Shown here: one piece after another, positions 33,963 through 41,784 of the stretch | Layout of the letters: the number at the start of each line of letters is the position of its first letter | Numbering within the stretch: the first letter of the stretch is position 1 | Assembly: GCF_005893125.1 (NCBI RefSeq) | Contig: NZ_VCJS01000095.1 | Span: 1-47,601, forward strand | DNA: 47,601 nt | Direction of reading: 5' to 3' | Source of the DNA: Nonomuraea basaltis | Lineage (GTDB): Bacteria; Actinomycetota; Actinomycetes; Streptosporangiales; Streptosporangiaceae | Program-made: the position numbers and the translations under genes | The notes under the pieces: generated by a model | Databases searched by the model: none | What the model saw: the letters and a program-made list of their open reading frames with translations, nothing else | What the model was told of the DNA's origin: nothing

Positions 33963-34115
33963 CGTCTGCGGCGGCGGTATCGCGCCGGCGCCGAGGGACG
34001 GGATGGGGGAAGAACCGCAGGCCACCGCGCGCAAGCTGAATCTCAGGGCGGCCGCCTTTGTCATGAGGCCATCCACCACGGGCAACCCGCCGCGAACGCG
34101 GCGTAGATCGCTGGA

Positions 34116-34149
34116 GAGCCACGTGCTGGGAAACTAGCCCGCGTGGTTC
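34116..34149 (+). ncRNA. Group II intron domain V, isolated relic
   Basis: These 34 nt fold as a canonical domain V. The 8-bp lower helix is GAGCCACG with CGTGGTTC, including the AGC triad and the usual G-U pair. A 2-nt CG bulge lies on the 3' side. The upper helix TGCTGG/CTAGCC closes a GAAA tetraloop with one mismatch beside the bulge. A domain VI-like hairpin follows (GGCCGCGC at 34157-34164 with GCGCGGCC at 34197-34204). No reverse-transcriptase frame exists in the 150 nt upstream, so it is a 5'-truncated relic on the plus strand. Confidence 0.7.
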
Positions 34150-34436
34150 GGAGGGAGGCCGCGCCGGAAAAGGACCTGAACACCAGGCACCTCGCCGCGC
34201 GGCCCACCCTGTTCCGACCGCTCTTGTAGTCGTCGTGGCGATCATCGCGGCAGGTTCCGGGATCCTGCAGGCGTATTCGACACCCCACATCGTGATCGTC
34301 GGTAAGACTGAGTGCTACGTTCGCGCCGGCTAACATGCTCACGCCGAATTGGGTATCTGCGCAGCCTCCTTGCGGAGCTGTTCGGCGCCCGTGAGGCATA
34401 AGACGGCCGTCGGTATCCATTCACGCCTGTGATTGA

Positions 34437-34725
34437 TCAGGCGTTTTGTGGTGGCATCCAGGGGTTTACGGACAAGGCGTCGCGGAGGGCATCGAGCGGG
34501 TGGATGCCGTGGTTGCGGGCGGTGCCGAGGTAGGAGCGGATGAGGCAGTAGCGGGCGGCGGTGCGGACGCTGCGCCAGCAGCCGCCGATCTTCATCTGGA
34601 GTTTGACCATGCGCTGGGGCTGCTCGGCGGGGGTTGTTGGTGAAGGGCACGGCGAAGTCGACGGTGAAGCGCCAGACCTGCGGGGCCCTGGTCTGCAGCC
34701 GTCGCGCCAGGGTGTGCCGCTCGAA
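34437..34725 (-). pseudogene. IS66-family transposase C-terminal fragment, frameshifted
   Basis: On the minus strand RHTLARRLQTRAPQVWRF and TVDFAVPFTNN match the IS66 transposase C-terminus. The frame then breaks at a run of five G (34629-34633 on the plus strand); one base less restores PAEQPQRMVKLQMKIGGCWR, RTAARYCLIRSYLGTARNHG and the natural end NPWMPPQNA at 34437. A single-base insertion in a fragment lacking the N-terminal domains means a dead element. Confidence 0.8.
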
Positions 34726-34754
34726 TATTGAGTCTGTGGCCTGAGCTGCGGTTA

Positions 34755-35006
34755 AGCGGCGTGGGTGGTATTCGCTGATCATGCCGGCAACGACGGGTTT
34801 TCGGCGGATGGATCGCGGGTCGTTGAGGTCGGTCACGTCTCGTGGGGACTGCGTTGCGGTGTCCGGGGGACGTTGCTGCCGGGCTTGGTGCGGCCGGTGC
34901 CCGTTGTAGTGGATCAGATACTCGCGAAGCACGAGGGCCACGTGGCGTTCGCTGAGGGTCAGGATCCGGTCCAGGAGCTCACGGCGCAGGGTGCCGATGA
35001 CCCAGG
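34755..35006 (-). pseudogene. Integrase-core (DDE) transposase C-terminal fragment
   Basis: The minus-strand frame WVIGTLRRELLDRILTLSER, HVALVLREYLIHYNGHRPHQ and VAGMISEYHP is the end of a DDE integrase-core transposase common in actinobacteria (IS481/IS3-like). The catalytic N-terminal half is absent beyond about 35006. The left side runs directly into the IS66 fragment, giving a chimeric open frame that is not a real gene. Confidence 0.75.
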
Positions 35007-35060
35007 CAGGCCAACTCGCCCTGGATCCGCCTATGACCCCAGGTCAAAGCACGAAACCGT

Positions 35061-35159
35061 GTTTCCGGGCGGGACAGGATCGTCCACCTCGCCGACCCTG
35101 CCGCCACCTGGATCACCGGCCAAGTCCTCACCATTGACGGTGGCCTGGAACTCACCTGA
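35061..35159 (+). pseudogene. SDR C-terminal remnant
   Basis: In the plus frame ending at TGA 35157-35159, IVHLADPAATWITGQVLTID then GGLELT is the classical SDR C-terminus (ITGQxLxxDGG). Nothing upstream of about 35061 continues the gene, which has been cut by the mobile-element debris on its left. Confidence 0.7.
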
Positions 35160-35226
35160 AGCGCGGCCCATGGGCCCGGCCATCAGCGGACTGCTCGCCA
35201 CCCGGATCCCGTTACCGCGCAGCTGA

Positions 35227-36705
35227 TCACGCAGTGCCGTCCGCGACTCGTGGTACTGCGGCCATCAGAAGGCGCTTGTCCGGTTTGCCATTCGGTGTCA
35301 GCGGCGCCTCGTCGATGACGGTGATGGTCGCCGGCATGCATGCGTCACCGAGCTGCTCTCTGACCAGCGTCCGCAGCGAACCGAGGTCGAGGGCCCGGCC
35401 CGCCACTGATACTACGAATGCGTGCACCGCCTCGCCGGTGTCCTCGTCCGGGGCGCCGACCACGTACGCCTCCGCGATGTCAGGGGAGGTGGCCAGGGCC
35501 CGCTCGATCGGGCCGGCGTAGTAGAGGTTCGCGTTGACGATGATGACGTCCCGCGTCCGCCCGACCAGGTACAGTCGCCCGTCCTCGTCGAAGTGGCCCA
35601 GGTCACGGGTGCGCACCCAGCCGTCGATGAACACCTCCGCAGTCTGCGCCGGCTCGGCCCAGTAGCCGATGGCCTGTGCGGGTGTGCGGACGTACAGTTC
35701 GCCGTCGACACCGGCCGGGACCTGCTTGCCGCCCGCGTCCCGGATCACGACGTCGATGACGTCAGGCGGGAACCCGACCGACGGCGGGACATCCGACGGT
35801 GTGGCCATGGAGATCGTGCCGGTCTCGGTCTGCCCGTAGCCCTGGAACACGACCGGACCGAGGACGTCGAGCGCCTCGCGCAGCCGGGACGCCGCCAGCG
35901 GCGACCCGGACACCATGAGCGCCCGGAGGCTGCTCAGGTCGCCCGGGGCGCTGCGCTGGGCGGCGACGAGTTTGTACAGGCGGGGCACGGTGATGACGCT
36001 GGCGGTCGCCCGATATTTGGTGATCGCGTCGGGGAACGCAGGCGGGTCGGCGACGACCATGGTGCCGCCCGCGGCGAGCGTGAGGACGCCGTACTCCATC
36101 ATCACCTGGCTGCTCAGCGACCCGAACACGAGGTAGCGCTCCAGCCGCGACGCCAGTTCCCGGATCGCCGGCGGCCACGCCGCCGGCCGGGCGGTCCAGG
36201 CCGCGTTCATAGCGGCGTAGGTCTGCGCGCATGCCTTCGGCGTGCCGGTGCTGCCGCTGGTGTAGACGAGCCGGGCGACGTCGTGCGGCCGGCCGGACAG
36301 GTGCAGCGGGCCGCCCTCGTCCGGTGCGGCCAGCAGCTCGGAGACGGTCAGCGTGTGCGGCGCGTGCTCCGGCCCGGTGACCGCGTCGGTGACGACCGCG
36401 GCGACGTCCTGGTGGAGCATGTGGCGCAGCTGGCTGTCGGACAGCCCGGGCCGCACGCCGACGACCCGGGCTCCCACGGCGTAACCGGCGATCATCGCGG
36501 CGAACGCTTCCGGGGTGACGCCGAGCATCATGGCGAGGCCGTCCCCGGGCCCGATGGCCGCGGCGCGCAGCCCGGCCGCGAACCGCCGGACGAGGCCGAG
36601 CATCTGCGCGCCGGTGACCGTACGGGCGCCGTGCTCGAAGACGGGCCGGTTCCCGGCCGCGACAAGGAGGTCCAGAACGGACCGCGGGTACGGCTCAGCC
36701 GGCAT
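35227..36705 (-). CDS. AMP-dependent acyl-CoA ligase of the lyase cluster
   Basis: A 492-residue ANL enzyme: A3 LVYTSGSTGTPKACAQTY, A5 FQGYGQTETGTI, A7/A8 GWVRTRDLGHFDEDGRLYLVGR, then TRDVIIVNANLYYAGPIERAL, A10 LTPNGKPDKRLL with the catalytic Lys. It likely activates an aryl or alkenyl acid, for example the acrylate formed by the adjacent MIO lyase. The ATG at 36705 lies inside the end of the flavoprotein gene (11-nt overlap), so the two are coupled. No carrier-protein gene is next to it, so CoA is the more likely acceptor. Confidence 0.87.
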   Translation of the reverse strand: MPAEPYPRSVLDLLVAAGNRPVFEHGARTVTGAQMLGLVRRFAAGLRAAAIGPGDGLAMMLGVTPEAFAAMIAGYAVGARVVGVRPGLSDSQLRHMLHQDVAAVVTDAVTGPEHAPHTLTVSELLAAPDEGGPLHLSGRPHDVARLVYTSGSTGTPKACAQTYAAMNAAWTARPAAWPPAIRELASRLERYLVFGSLSSQVMMEYGVLTLAAGGTMVVADPPAFPDAITKYRATASVITVPRLYKLVAAQRSAPGDLSSLRALMVSGSPLAASRLREALDVLGPVVFQGYGQTETGTISMATPSDVPPSVGFPPDVIDVVIRDAGGKQVPAGVDGELYVRTPAQAIGYWAEPAQTAEVFIDGWVRTRDLGHFDEDGRLYLVGRTRDVIIVNANLYYAGPIERALATSPDIAEAYVVGAPDEDTGEAVHAFVVSVAGRALDLGSLRTLVREQLGDACMPATITVIDEAPLTPNGKPDKRLLMAAVPRVADGTA

Positions 36706-38248
36706 CGGCAAGGCATTCCTTGACGAAGACGGCCAGCGGCTGCTGATGCACCGCCGGCACGTCCCACCGGTTATCCAGGTTCTCCGCAAGGTGGTGGACG
36801 CCGGCCACCGCGCCGTCGCGGTAGTACCGCACCACCGGGTGCAGGTAGCTCGCGTCGTGAGCGTGGGCGGCGTCGTTCTCGACGACCCGCGGGACCGAGA
36901 TGTCGAACGGGTCGACGGCGTCATGATCCGGCCCGTACTCCAGGGTGATGACGAACCTGTGCCGGGCGTGGCCGAGCCCACCGCCGGTGGCGTACGCAAC
37001 CGGGACTTCCTGCTGGTACAGCGCGGTGGTGCCATTCACGGTGACCACATCGCCGAGCACGCCGAACTGCTGCCACAGCGCCGACGAGCGGTTGACCCTG
37101 GCGATGATCGCGTCGCTGATCGCGTCCGGCGACGGATCGACCTTCTCGGCCGGCCAGGTCTCGCCGTGGTAGCGGGTGGCCAAGATCCGGCAAAGCGCAC
37201 GCACCCCATAGCGGAACCCGTGGATGAACCCACTGGTGGACTTCTTGAAATCGCGTTGCTGGGTGAGCGTACCGGCGAAGTACAAACCAGGCACGGTGGT
37301 CGACTCGTACGCCGGCGTCTGCTCGGGGAAACGGTCGTTGATGACCAGCGCGGGCCGGCAACCGTCGTCGAACGCCGAGGCGTCGAACCGGAAACCGGTG
37401 CACACGATCACCCGGTCGTAGAACAGTTCGCGCAGCGCTTCCACGGTGCGGGCGTAGCGGAACATCACCCGGTAGCGGCCGTCGTCACGCCGTTCGATGC
37501 TCTCCACCGTGCCGTCGAGGACCGAATTCTGGGACTTCAGCTGGTAGGTGTCCAGGAAATTGTTGTTCACCGCGCGCAGGTGCCCGACGAAATGCGACTG
37601 CCAGGCCATCTTGACGGAGTGCGGCCCGGCGACGTGGATGACAGCGGCCTTCTCCATGAGCGCGTCGGCGGTCTCGAACCCCGAGTTGCCCTTGCCGATC
37701 ACCAGGACCTGCTGGTCGACGAAGGACGCCGGGTCCGTCTCGAACGTGTCATAGCGTTCCGCGGTCTCGATGCCGGGAATCGGCGGGACGTACAGCTGGG
37801 AGACGCCGGTGGCCACGACCAGTCGCCGGCTCCGCCATGAGCGTCCGCCGCGGTCGGTGGCGGTGAACCCGTCGTCGTCCCGGCTGATCCGGACGACGTC
37901 GGTGTCGTAGTGCACCCGGACACCGGTCGCCGACGCGAAGTCGGACAGGTAACGCACGAGATCGTCGGCCTGCGGGAAGTACCGCTCGCTGTACCGGGTG
38001 AACAGCAGCTCGGGATCGTCGCTCAGCAACGAGTTCCAGTCCATCCGCAGCCGCAGCTCCGGATCCTCGTAGCCGGTGTGGACCTTGTTGATGGAGATCA
38101 GCTGGCGGTGCCGCGGGAACCGGGTGAAGAAGGTGCCCGGCCCGGCTCCGCGTTCCAGGACGACATAGTCATGACCATTGCCTTCCAGGAATGCGGCGAC
38201 CTGCAGCCCGGCCGGCCCGGCCCCGATGATCACATAGTCATGCGCCAT
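36695..38248 (-). CDS. FAD-dependent oxidoreductase, FOXRED2-like
   Basis: A 517-residue flavoprotein: FAD fingerprint YVIIGAGPAGLQVAAFLE, a second dinucleotide site VLVIGKGNSGFETADALM, and VIVCTGFRFDASAF before the FAD-contacting GLYFAGTLTQQRDFKKST. The sequence follows the FOXRED2-like branch of flavin monooxygenases, found in bacterial biosynthetic and catabolic clusters; the reaction is not known. The ATG at 38248 lies 16 nt from a long palindrome shared with the divergent lyase gene. It is first in a two-gene unit with the ligase. Confidence 0.85.
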   Translation of the reverse strand: MAHDYVIIGAGPAGLQVAAFLEGNGHDYVVLERGAGPGTFFTRFPRHRQLISINKVHTGYEDPELRLRMDWNSLLSDDPELLFTRYSERYFPQADDLVRYLSDFASATGVRVHYDTDVVRISRDDDGFTATDRGGRSWRSRRLVVATGVSQLYVPPIPGIETAERYDTFETDPASFVDQQVLVIGKGNSGFETADALMEKAAVIHVAGPHSVKMAWQSHFVGHLRAVNNNFLDTYQLKSQNSVLDGTVESIERRDDGRYRVMFRYARTVEALRELFYDRVIVCTGFRFDASAFDDGCRPALVINDRFPEQTPAYESTTVPGLYFAGTLTQQRDFKKSTSGFIHGFRYGVRALCRILATRYHGETWPAEKVDPSPDAISDAIIARVNRSSALWQQFGVLGDVVTVNGTTALYQQEVPVAYATGGGLGHARHRFVITLEYGPDHDAVDPFDISVPRVVENDAAHAHDASYLHPVVRYYRDGAVAGVHHLAENLDNRWDVPAVHQQPLAVFVKECLADAG

Positions 38249-38263
38249 GATCTGGAAGCTATG

Positions 38264-38295
38264 GATGAATTCTCAGAGATTTCTGAGAATTCATC
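38264..38295. promoter_or_regulatory. 32-bp palindrome in FMO/lyase divergent promoter
   Basis: GATGAATTCTCAGA (38264-38277) and TCTGAGAATTCATC (38282-38295) are perfect 14-bp arms with a 4-nt spacer. It occupies half of the 61-nt gap between the two divergent starts, so it is almost certainly an operator for both. It shares a GAATTC block with the core operator but otherwise differs. No regulator gene is adjacent. Confidence 0.75.
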
Positions 38296-38309
38296 TCTAT
38301 GGTTCAGGC

Positions 38310-39800
38310 ATGCCCTCCGGCGAAGGCTCCATCAACCTCAGTGCGCCGCTGCGCCCCGCCGACCTGCACCGCGCCGCGACGCCGGTGTCCGTCCTGGTCG
38401 ACGAGGTCGTCCGCAGCCGCGTCGAGCGCGGCCGCGACTACCTCCGTGACGTGCTGAAGGAGGAGGAACGTCCGGTCTACGGCGCGACCACCGGCTTCGG
38501 CGCCCTGGTCGGGTTCCCCGGCCGGGACGAGGAGGCGGACCAGTGCGACAACACCCTGGCCCACCTCGGTGCCGGGCAAGGGCCGGATCTCCCCCATGAC
38601 GTGAGCCGCGCCGCGCTTCTCGTGCGTGCGTGGTCTCTCGCCCAGGGCGTGTCCGGGGTTTCCGCACACGTGGTCGACGGGCTTGCCGCGATGTTCGCGA
38701 CGACGTTCGTCCCGACGATCCCACGCTACGGTTCGGTCGGCGCGAGCGGAGACCTGATCCCGCTCGCCTACGCCACCCAGGCACTGCGTGGCCGGGGACA
38801 GGCGTATGTCGACGGACGCCGGATGCCCGCGGCCGAGGCGCTCCGCCAGGCCGGGCTGACCCCGTTGACGCTCGACGGCCGGGACGCCCTCGCGCTCGTC
38901 AACGGCACTTCCCTCACCACCGCCGCCACCGCCCTGGCCCTGGACAGCGTCCGGGCCTCCCACCGCGCGATACAGGCGCTCACCTGTCTGCTCGTCGATC
39001 TGCTCGGCTGCGACCCGGGCTTCCTCAACCCGCTCCTCCTCAACGCGTACGGCCATCGTGGCGCGGCCGACGTCGCCGACGGCATGCGTAAGACCCTCGC
39101 CGGGATCAGCCCGACCGGCACACGTGCGCTGCAAGAGCCGTACAGCATCCGCTGCTCCCCACAACTGCTCGGCGCCGCCGAGGACGCACTGCGGTACGTC
39201 GACAATGTCGTCGAGGCCGACCTGTCCAGCGTCAGCGACAACCCGTTGTTCTTTCCCGATGATGACCTGGTCGTCCATGGCGGCAACTTCTTCGGACAGC
39301 CGGCCGCGTTCGCCTCCGATGTCCTGGCGATGGTCACCGCTCAGCTCGGCAACCTCGCCGAGCGGCAGCTGGACCTCCTCGTCGACCCGGCCCGCAACGG
39401 TGGCCTGCCCCCGATGCTCGCCGCCGGACCTGGCCGCCAACACGGGATGCAGGGGGTACAACTCGCCACCACCGCGTTCGTCGCCGAGATCCGCCGCGCC
39501 GCCGTGCCGGCCGGCATGCAGAGCCTGCCGACCAACCTGCACAACCAAGACGTGGTGCCCTTCGGCACCCAGGCCGCCCTTCGCGCCTACGACACGGCCG
39601 CCCTACTGCGTCTGCTCTGCGGCTCGCTGGCGGTGGGACTGCGGCAGGCGACACACGTCGGCGCCCGCCGCCCCACGGCCCCGGGCTGTGCGGCGCTCCT
39701 CGACGCCCTGGTCGAGGCGATCCCTCCGGTCGACCCCGACCGCCCGTTGGACGCCGATGTCCGCAAGGCCGTCGAGCTGCTCACCGCGATACTCCCCTGA
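38310..39800 (+). CDS. MIO-type aromatic amino acid ammonia-lyase or aminomutase
   Basis: A 496-residue HAL/PAL-family enzyme. Tyr in VYGATTGFGALVGF is the catalytic base, and Ala-Ser-Gly in YGSVGASGDLIPLAYATQAL forms the MIO electrophile. NGTSLTTAATALAL, LSSVSDNPLFF and VVHGGNFFGQPAAF are also conserved. The block NLHNQDVVPFGTQAA resembles PAL/aminomutase (HNQDV) more than histidine lyases (NQEDHVS), and no urocanase or other hut gene is nearby. A phenylalanine/tyrosine-type substrate giving a cinnamate-like acid or a beta-amino acid is inferred. The ATG at 38310 gives the family-like N-terminus. It is divergent from the flavoprotein and ligase genes. Confidence 0.88.
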   Translation: MPSGEGSINLSAPLRPADLHRAATPVSVLVDEVVRSRVERGRDYLRDVLKEEERPVYGATTGFGALVGFPGRDEEADQCDNTLAHLGAGQGPDLPHDVSRAALLVRAWSLAQGVSGVSAHVVDGLAAMFATTFVPTIPRYGSVGASGDLIPLAYATQALRGRGQAYVDGRRMPAAEALRQAGLTPLTLDGRDALALVNGTSLTTAATALALDSVRASHRAIQALTCLLVDLLGCDPGFLNPLLLNAYGHRGAADVADGMRKTLAGISPTGTRALQEPYSIRCSPQLLGAAEDALRYVDNVVEADLSSVSDNPLFFPDDDLVVHGGNFFGQPAAFASDVLAMVTAQLGNLAERQLDLLVDPARNGGLPPMLAAGPGRQHGMQGVQLATTAFVAEIRRAAVPAGMQSLPTNLHNQDVVPFGTQAALRAYDTAALLRLLCGSLAVGLRQATHVGARRPTAPGCAALLDALVEAIPPVDPDRPLDADVRKAVELLTAILP

Positions 39801-40099
39801 AGTCCCGCCGGCAGCCGCGGTGCCGCCGGCGCACAAATGGCTCCCCCGCCCTGCTCGCCGTGAAGATCCGCTGCCGCAGCCGCCGTACGTCGTCCTCGAC
39901 CTGCCGATCTCCTCGGGCGCTGTCATCGGGCCGGGCCTCCATCGCGTGGCAGGGGTGACGGGATGCCCGGGGGCCTCGGTCGGGAACCGAAATTCTGACC
40001 GGCGTGCTCTCGGCTACAGTGCGTGACCCTTCCAGGTCGGGCCCCGGCGCCAGACTAATGAACGGGTTCGCATGCCCAAGGATAGATCTTCCAGGGACG

Positions 40100-40960
40100 T
40101 CAGCCAGTACCTCGGAGGGCGAACCTCTGGGCGAACGCGCACATCTCATCCCGCTGCCGTTCCGGTTCCATCGCAGTGGGGCTGACCACAATGCGGGTCA
40201 CGCCTTGCGCGGCGAAGGTCTCGACCTGTTCGGCGGACATGTCGATTGACCCCCATCGCGTGTACTCCAGCGCGCCAGGGTCGCGGCCGGCCTCGGCGGC
40301 GGCGGCCCGGGCCAGATCCAACTGGATCGCGCGCTCCTCGGGGGTGAGCGCGCCGCCAGGGAAGTAGCCGTCGCCACGCCGCCCAGCGCGGCGTGCGGCC
40401 GCCCGGCTCGACCCTCCGACGTGGATCGGCAGGTGCGTGACCCCACGAGGCTTCGGGTAACTGGTCACGTCGTCGAAACCGAAGAACTCGCCGTCGAAGC
40501 TGACGCCCTCCTGGCCGCCTTCCCAGAGCAGCCGCAACACGTCGATGGCTTCGTCAGTACGGCGTCCGCGCGTGCCGAAGTCGACCCCCACCGCCTTGGC
40601 CTCGCCGGGCAGGGTGCCCAGCCCCACGGTCAGCAGCCGCATCCGCCCCTTGGACAACACATCGATGGTCGCCAGGCGCTTGGCCAGGACCACTGGATGG
40701 TGGTACGGCAGCAGCAGGACGGCGGTGCCGAGCAGGATGCGCTGGGTGGCCGCCGCGACGAAGCCCAGGCAGTCGAGCGGATCGGGGTAGGGCAGGGCCG
40801 GCGGGAACTCAAAGGGCCCGACCGTGGCGCCGGGATACAACACGATGTGCTCCGGCAGATACAGTCCCTCGAAGCCGCAGTCCTCGGCATGCCGGGCATA
40901 GGTCACGAGCCTGTCGGGGTCGACGCCGTCGGCTGTGGAGTAGCTGATCGCGAATTTCAT
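40100..40960 (-). CDS. LLM-class (probably F420-dependent) oxidoreductase, copy 2
   Basis: A 286-residue luciferase-like protein: MKFAISYSTADGVDPDRLVTY, CGFEGLYLPEHIVLYPGATVG, RILLGTAVLLLPYHHPVVLA and GLGTLPGEAKAVGVDFGTRG, and a C-terminal phosphate/cofactor region IHVGGSSRAAARRAGRRGDGYFPG. The ATG at 40960 has GAGG at good spacing; ATG 40966 is less favourable. It stands alone, 300 nt after the lyase gene on the opposite strand. Substrate unknown; it is clearly different from the LLM protein at 1.5 kb. Confidence 0.87.
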   Translation of the reverse strand: MKFAISYSTADGVDPDRLVTYARHAEDCGFEGLYLPEHIVLYPGATVGPFEFPPALPYPDPLDCLGFVAAATQRILLGTAVLLLPYHHPVVLAKRLATIDVLSKGRMRLLTVGLGTLPGEAKAVGVDFGTRGRRTDEAIDVLRLLWEGGQEGVSFDGEFFGFDDVTSYPKPRGVTHLPIHVGGSSRAAARRAGRRGDGYFPGGALTPEERAIQLDLARAAAAEAGRDPGALEYTRWGSIDMSAEQVETFAAQGVTRIVVSPTAMEPERQRDEMCAFAQRFALRGTG

Positions 40961-41784
40961 CGTCATCCTCAAGGTCGGTATTCGCGAGCACGCTACAACC
41001 CTGTCGTCGGCGTCAAGGCAAGCGCGGAGCCGCCGGGATCGAGACACCAGGTCCGATGGTGCCACCGGCCGTGTGTCCGCCGCCCCTTCCCAGGACGGCG
41101 ATTCCTACCCGTCCAACGGCGGCCGCTCCTGGTACGTCTGTCGCAAGACGCTTCGTGACTACCTGACCACGGTGGCGTTCCGTACGACGACATGAGAGTC
41201 CGGCCGCGGGCGCGGCCGACTGCGTACTCGCCAGAGTTCCACCGCAGCAGGGCTGCATCCCGCGGCCGACCGGCTCGCGGTCCCGGGTGTGGCCACGTCC
41301 CGGATCCGTTCGCCGGCTGGCGCACCCGGGGTCGGCCCTCCGAGCGCACCGCTTCGGCCCAACCGTTCATGCTTGAGCCGTCGGTGACGGTATCTGCGCA
41401 CCTCTTTTCCGTCAACACTTCTGGATCAAGTATTGTTCACAAAATTTTTGACAATGCTCCAGGCTCAGGCCATTGCGCGGCTGTCCGGTCCGGGTTATGT
41501 TCTGGCAGACAACAAAGTCTTCCCTGTCCTCGGCCGGTCGGGGGAGAAGCAAGCGCCGCGACTGTTCCGCCCCGGCTCTGTGTCCGGAGTACTCGCCTGG
41601 ACCGTCGCTTGGCCATCGTTCCGTGGGCCGGTGCAGTGCCCGGCTTACCCGACCTCCCCTTCAGCCAACCGAGCACCGCCGTCCTCGCCACCCCGGTCAG
41701 GTGACGCCGGTCGGCGGCGATTCGACGCGCCCACCCCCACTGGTACTCCCGCCGGTAGCCGGCGAACAGGAGGAGAGATCAGTC
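40961..41784. other. 824-nt region without a supported gene
   Basis: A 40-codon plus frame at 41073-41195 (GTG start; includes YPSNGGRSWYVCRKTLRDYL) looks protein-like but I do not recognise it, and it has no clear ribosome site. At 41432-41455 an AT-rich island has ATTGT and ACAAT arms around CAAAATTTTTG and contains TTGACA (41448-41453), which could be a -35 box for the esterase. The rest is GC-rich with no feature seen. Confidence 0.5.

Larger units (their letters stand above)
33963..35226. other. Mobile-element scar between catabolic core and lyase cluster
   Basis: Between the alcohol dehydrogenase stop and the ligase stop there is no intact gene. In order it holds: 33963-34115 no recognised feature; 34116-34204 group II intron domains V/VI; 34205-34436 nothing recognised, although a short plus frame contains one hydrophobic stretch; then IS66, integrase and SDR fragments; 35160-35226 nothing. 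No target-site duplication or intact terminal inverted repeats were found by eye. Confidence 0.7.

Noticed and set aside
34061..34420. A 119-codon minus-strand frame in the scar region
   Set aside because: It overlaps the group II intron domain V on the other strand, has no recognisable motif and an unconvincing start.
34339..34941. A 200-codon frame that could be called one transposase
   Set aside because: It joins an integrase tail to a frameshifted IS66 tail; neither is complete, so I list them as separate fragments.
38310..39800. Histidine utilisation (hut) gene
   Set aside because: The HAL-specific NQEDH block is replaced by HNQDV, and no hutU, hutI or formiminoglutamate genes are present.
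39801..40099. Possible gene between the MIO lyase and the second LLM oxidoreductase
   Set aside because: Only short frames exist and none has a ribosome site or motif. A GC-rich partial hairpin after the lyase stop is too imperfect to call a terminator.
41073..41195. A 40-codon plus-strand frame
   Set aside because: The peptide looks protein-like, but I find no ribosome site, no family and no continuation; it may be gene debris, so I mention it only within the intergenic entry.
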